Assembly (NCBI GenBank): GCA_947464365.1
Contig: CANHWS010000046.1
Location: forward strand, 1 to 15,671
DNA from: Cytophagaceae bacterium
GTDB taxonomy: Bacteria > Bacteroidota > Bacteroidia > Cytophagales > Flexibacteraceae
Direction: 5' to 3'
DNA length: 15,671 bases
A program made the translations under genes and the position numbers. The notes beneath the pieces were generated by a model. The model searched no databases, had not been told where the DNA came from, and saw only the letters and a program-made list of their open reading frames with translations. Shown here piece after piece: positions 13,818 through 15,671 of this stretch. Numbering within the stretch: the stretch's first letter is position 1; each line of letters begins with the position of its first letter.

Positions 13818-15648
13818 CTTCGATCCAGGCGTTAAGGTCCTGATCATCCGCCAAACGTAATTTTTTGCGTAAGCGTGTCCGTACGTTCCTCAGGCTACCA
13901 TCTGTCACGGACATCAATGTTGCAATCTCTTTATGGCCAATCTTCATCTTGATGTAAGATGCTACCCTAAGATCATTAAGGGTTAGCTCATCGGTTATCT
14001 GGCTAAGCTTGACAAAAAAGTCTGGATGAACTTCTTCAAAATGGCGTTTGAACTGTCCCCACCCATCATCTTCGTTCATGAATCCTTTAAGCTTGTCAAG
14101 TTGTTCGCGCAACGCAGGCGGCAATCGTCTGCTTGCATCAGTCTGCTGAACAATGGTTTCCAATAGCTGATTTTTCCTGATCTGAAATGCGGTAGTGGCG
14201 GCGAGTTCCCGTTGTTTGTAACTTAGTGATTCCTCCAAGGCTTGTGCTTTTTGTTGCAACAATTCGTTCTGGATCAGGACCAACTGCGCAGCCTTCGTGT
14301 CAATGGATCGTTGTAACTCGTTTGCCTCCAACCTGAGTGCCATTGCTTGTGCTTTCTTTCGGGACAAGTGCCAACGATAGATTACGATTACCACCATCAG
14401 GGTTGCACAGATCAAAGCAACGACCAGAGACAATAACTCGATGATCCGGCTATTTTTTTCAGCAAGTAATTGTGCCTTTAGTTTTTCGTTTTGTCGGGTT
14501 CGCTCTGATGCACGATACTGACTTTCTAGCCCTACAATTTTGGTTTGCTGTTCGACATTGAGGATGGAGTCCTTCAGGTTGTTATGCTCCTTCAGGAACT
14601 CAAATGCCGTACTGGCATCCCCATTGAGTCTGGCCCAAGTGGCGAGGCTATTGAGCCAATCGAGACGCATGGCTGGTGATATTGCATGCGCATAGGTGCG
14701 GAAAGTGGCGCGCGAGTATTCAATAGCTCGGCCTATCTGCCCCAACTTAACCATTGCCTTAGCCGCCATGTACCGATGCTGAAGAATGGCTTCGGGACTC
14801 ACATTCCACTTAGTGCTGTCCTGAAGGTCAAAGCTAATCCGGAGCGCTTCCTTCGCATTCCCTTGTCCAAACAACACCTCTGCTTCGTTGATCAAGACAT
14901 CATTGAGGAAGACACGGTCATTGGTTTTGGTAGCTAGTTCTTTCGCTAGGGCGATATAGTGCACAGCGGTATCATACTGAGCATTGCGGTTGGCTAAATC
15001 AATAAGGTGGATATAGGCATACAGAAATGGCTTCGGATTCTGTTGTTGACGTGCAACCGACAAAGCCTGACGGTAATAGTCCAGCACTTGATCCTTATGG
15101 CCAAATCGCCCTAAAGTTACCCCCATAAGAGCCAAGGCTTTAGACTCAAGGTCGTATTTATGATGAAGACGTGCTTCCACCATAAAGGCACGAGCAAAGC
15201 TAAACCCCTTGTCAAACTTGCCAATTTGATTGTACAGGACCGCCTTTTCGTGATACAGACGCATCCGTTCCTTTGGCATTAAGCTAACCCGGCCTCGCAT
15301 GGCATGATCTAGATAGGTCATGGCCGAGTCTGGATTGTGCCTTTTGAGGTATAGCATCCCAATATGCAGGTTGATTAGCACATGGACCGAGTCCCTTAGG
15401 CGGCTGAACTGCATCGCTACTAACCTCTGCTTGATTCCAGGAGCCTGCATCAGATAATCATCACTACCTATTTGAGATTGGTCGGCGGCCTGCCACAAGG
15501 TTTGCTCCAGGGCTCGAAGTCCAACGGTTAGCTGCTCGGACGATTGGGCCTTTACCTCAAAAACCGCAAACAAGAGGAACCCTAAGCAACTAAACCTCAA
15601 CGAAAACGTAGTCCAATGCAATGAGTTCCCTCTAGGTATCCAGATCAT
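13810..15648 (-). CDS. TPR/transmembrane/coiled-coil protein with C-terminal helix-turn-helix
   Basis: This 612-residue probable regulator has a signal-like hydrophobic segment (about 15-34, ending VKA), then a helical TPR-type region of about 35-360 expected outside the cytoplasm. Coiled coil follows at about 360-402, a single membrane helix at about 403-425, a second coiled coil at about 430-505, and a cytoplasmic DNA-binding end. The C-terminal domain (about 530-600) has WGQFKRHFEEVHPDFFVKL and LTLNDLRVASYIKMKIGHKE, then an IA/R-rich recognition region ending RTRLRKKLRL. This resembles the LuxR-like helix-turn-helix found in a Bacteroidota family of TPR sensors. The layout suggests a one-component regulator that senses outside or in the membrane and binds DNA from the membrane. 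No kinase or receiver domain is present. The start at 15648 is the only ATG before the signal segment; a TTG at codon 10 is an alternative. Target genes are unknown. Confidence 0.85.
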   Translation of the reverse strand: MIWIPRGNSLHWTTFSLRFSCLGFLLFAVFEVKAQSSEQLTVGLRALEQTLWQAADQSQIGSDDYLMQAPGIKQRLVAMQFSRLRDSVHVLINLHIGMLYLKRHNPDSAMTYLDHAMRGRVSLMPKERMRLYHEKAVLYNQIGKFDKGFSFARAFMVEARLHHKYDLESKALALMGVTLGRFGHKDQVLDYYRQALSVARQQQNPKPFLYAYIHLIDLANRNAQYDTAVHYIALAKELATKTNDRVFLNDVLINEAEVLFGQGNAKEALRISFDLQDSTKWNVSPEAILQHRYMAAKAMVKLGQIGRAIEYSRATFRTYAHAISPAMRLDWLNSLATWARLNGDASTAFEFLKEHNNLKDSILNVEQQTKIVGLESQYRASERTRQNEKLKAQLLAEKNSRIIELLSLVVALICATLMVVIVIYRWHLSRKKAQAMALRLEANELQRSIDTKAAQLVLIQNELLQQKAQALEESLSYKQRELAATTAFQIRKNQLLETIVQQTDASRRLPPALREQLDKLKGFMNEDDGWGQFKRHFEEVHPDFFVKLSQITDELTLNDLRVASYIKMKIGHKEIATLMSVTDGSLRNVRTRLRKKLRLADDQDLNAWIEGL

Positions 15649-15652
15649 GAAG

Positions 15653-15660
15653 CAAATTTA
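15653..15660 (-). promoter_or_regulatory. Candidate -7 element of the TPR/HTH regulator
   Basis: On the minus strand the sequence reads TAAATTTG, a full match to the Bacteroidota -7 consensus TAnnTTTG, ending five bases before the ATG at 15648. The -33 element would lie beyond the window edge and cannot be checked. If used, the transcript would be nearly leaderless, or translation would start downstream, for example at the TTG at codon 10. Confidence 0.4.
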
Positions 15661-15671
15661 CTATGACTGGA

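Overview
The window looks like an ordinary chromosomal segment from a member of the Bacteroidota, most likely Cytophagales-like. The support is: Bacteroidota-type promoter architecture (TTG, 20-base spacer, TAnnTTTG) before rpsT; a YebC with the N-terminus typical of this phylum; a LytS-type kinase with a LytTR regulator; a TPR/transmembrane/helix-turn-helix regulator; and a stranded C-terminal type IX secretion (T9SS) signal. The exact genus cannot be read from the sequence. No rRNA, tRNA, CRISPR array, insertion sequence, integrase or phage gene was seen.

Layout. (1) 31-2835, minus strand: a LiaF-like membrane protein, then a LytS-type sensor kinase, then a LytTR response regulator. This resembles an envelope-stress module, but a strong hairpin terminator sits between the LiaF-like gene and the kinase. 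(2) 2836-4015: about 1.2 kb with no intact gene. It carries what looks like the remains of a T9SS-secreted protein on the plus strand, ending with the rpsT promoter. (3) 4016-5385, plus strand: rpsT (S20) with its own promoter and terminator, then yebC, closed by a perfect 17-bp inverted repeat that can serve both strands. (4) 5510-9975, minus strand: four closely spaced genes. In transcription order they are a yeast-type cytosine deaminase, a secreted GH42 glycosidase, a Tat-exported sugar isomerase/epimerase-like TIM barrel, and an NAD-dependent short-chain dehydrogenase. (5) 10398-10934, plus strand: a small membrane-anchored TPR protein. (6) 10974-12158, minus strand: the nicotinamide riboside transporter PnuC and a stand-alone NadR-type ribosylnicotinamide kinase, a compact NAD salvage pair. 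(7) 12253-13794, plus strand: the ComM/YifB AAA+ ATPase. (8) 13810-15648, minus strand: a TPR/transmembrane/coiled-coil/helix-turn-helix regulator.

How the genes fit together. PnuC imports nicotinamide riboside and the kinase phosphorylates it to NMN. GH42, the TIM barrel and the dehydrogenase suggest a small sugar-processing set: cleavage and perhaps isomerisation outside the cytoplasm, oxidation inside. Their substrate cannot be read from sequence, and the deaminase may simply be co-transcribed. The LiaF-like/kinase/regulator set probably senses the envelope. I did not find a clearly new multi-gene system. The observations most worth checking are the sugar cassette, the yeast-type cytosine deaminase, the T9SS-gene remnant, and the terminator inside the LiaF-kinase-regulator module.
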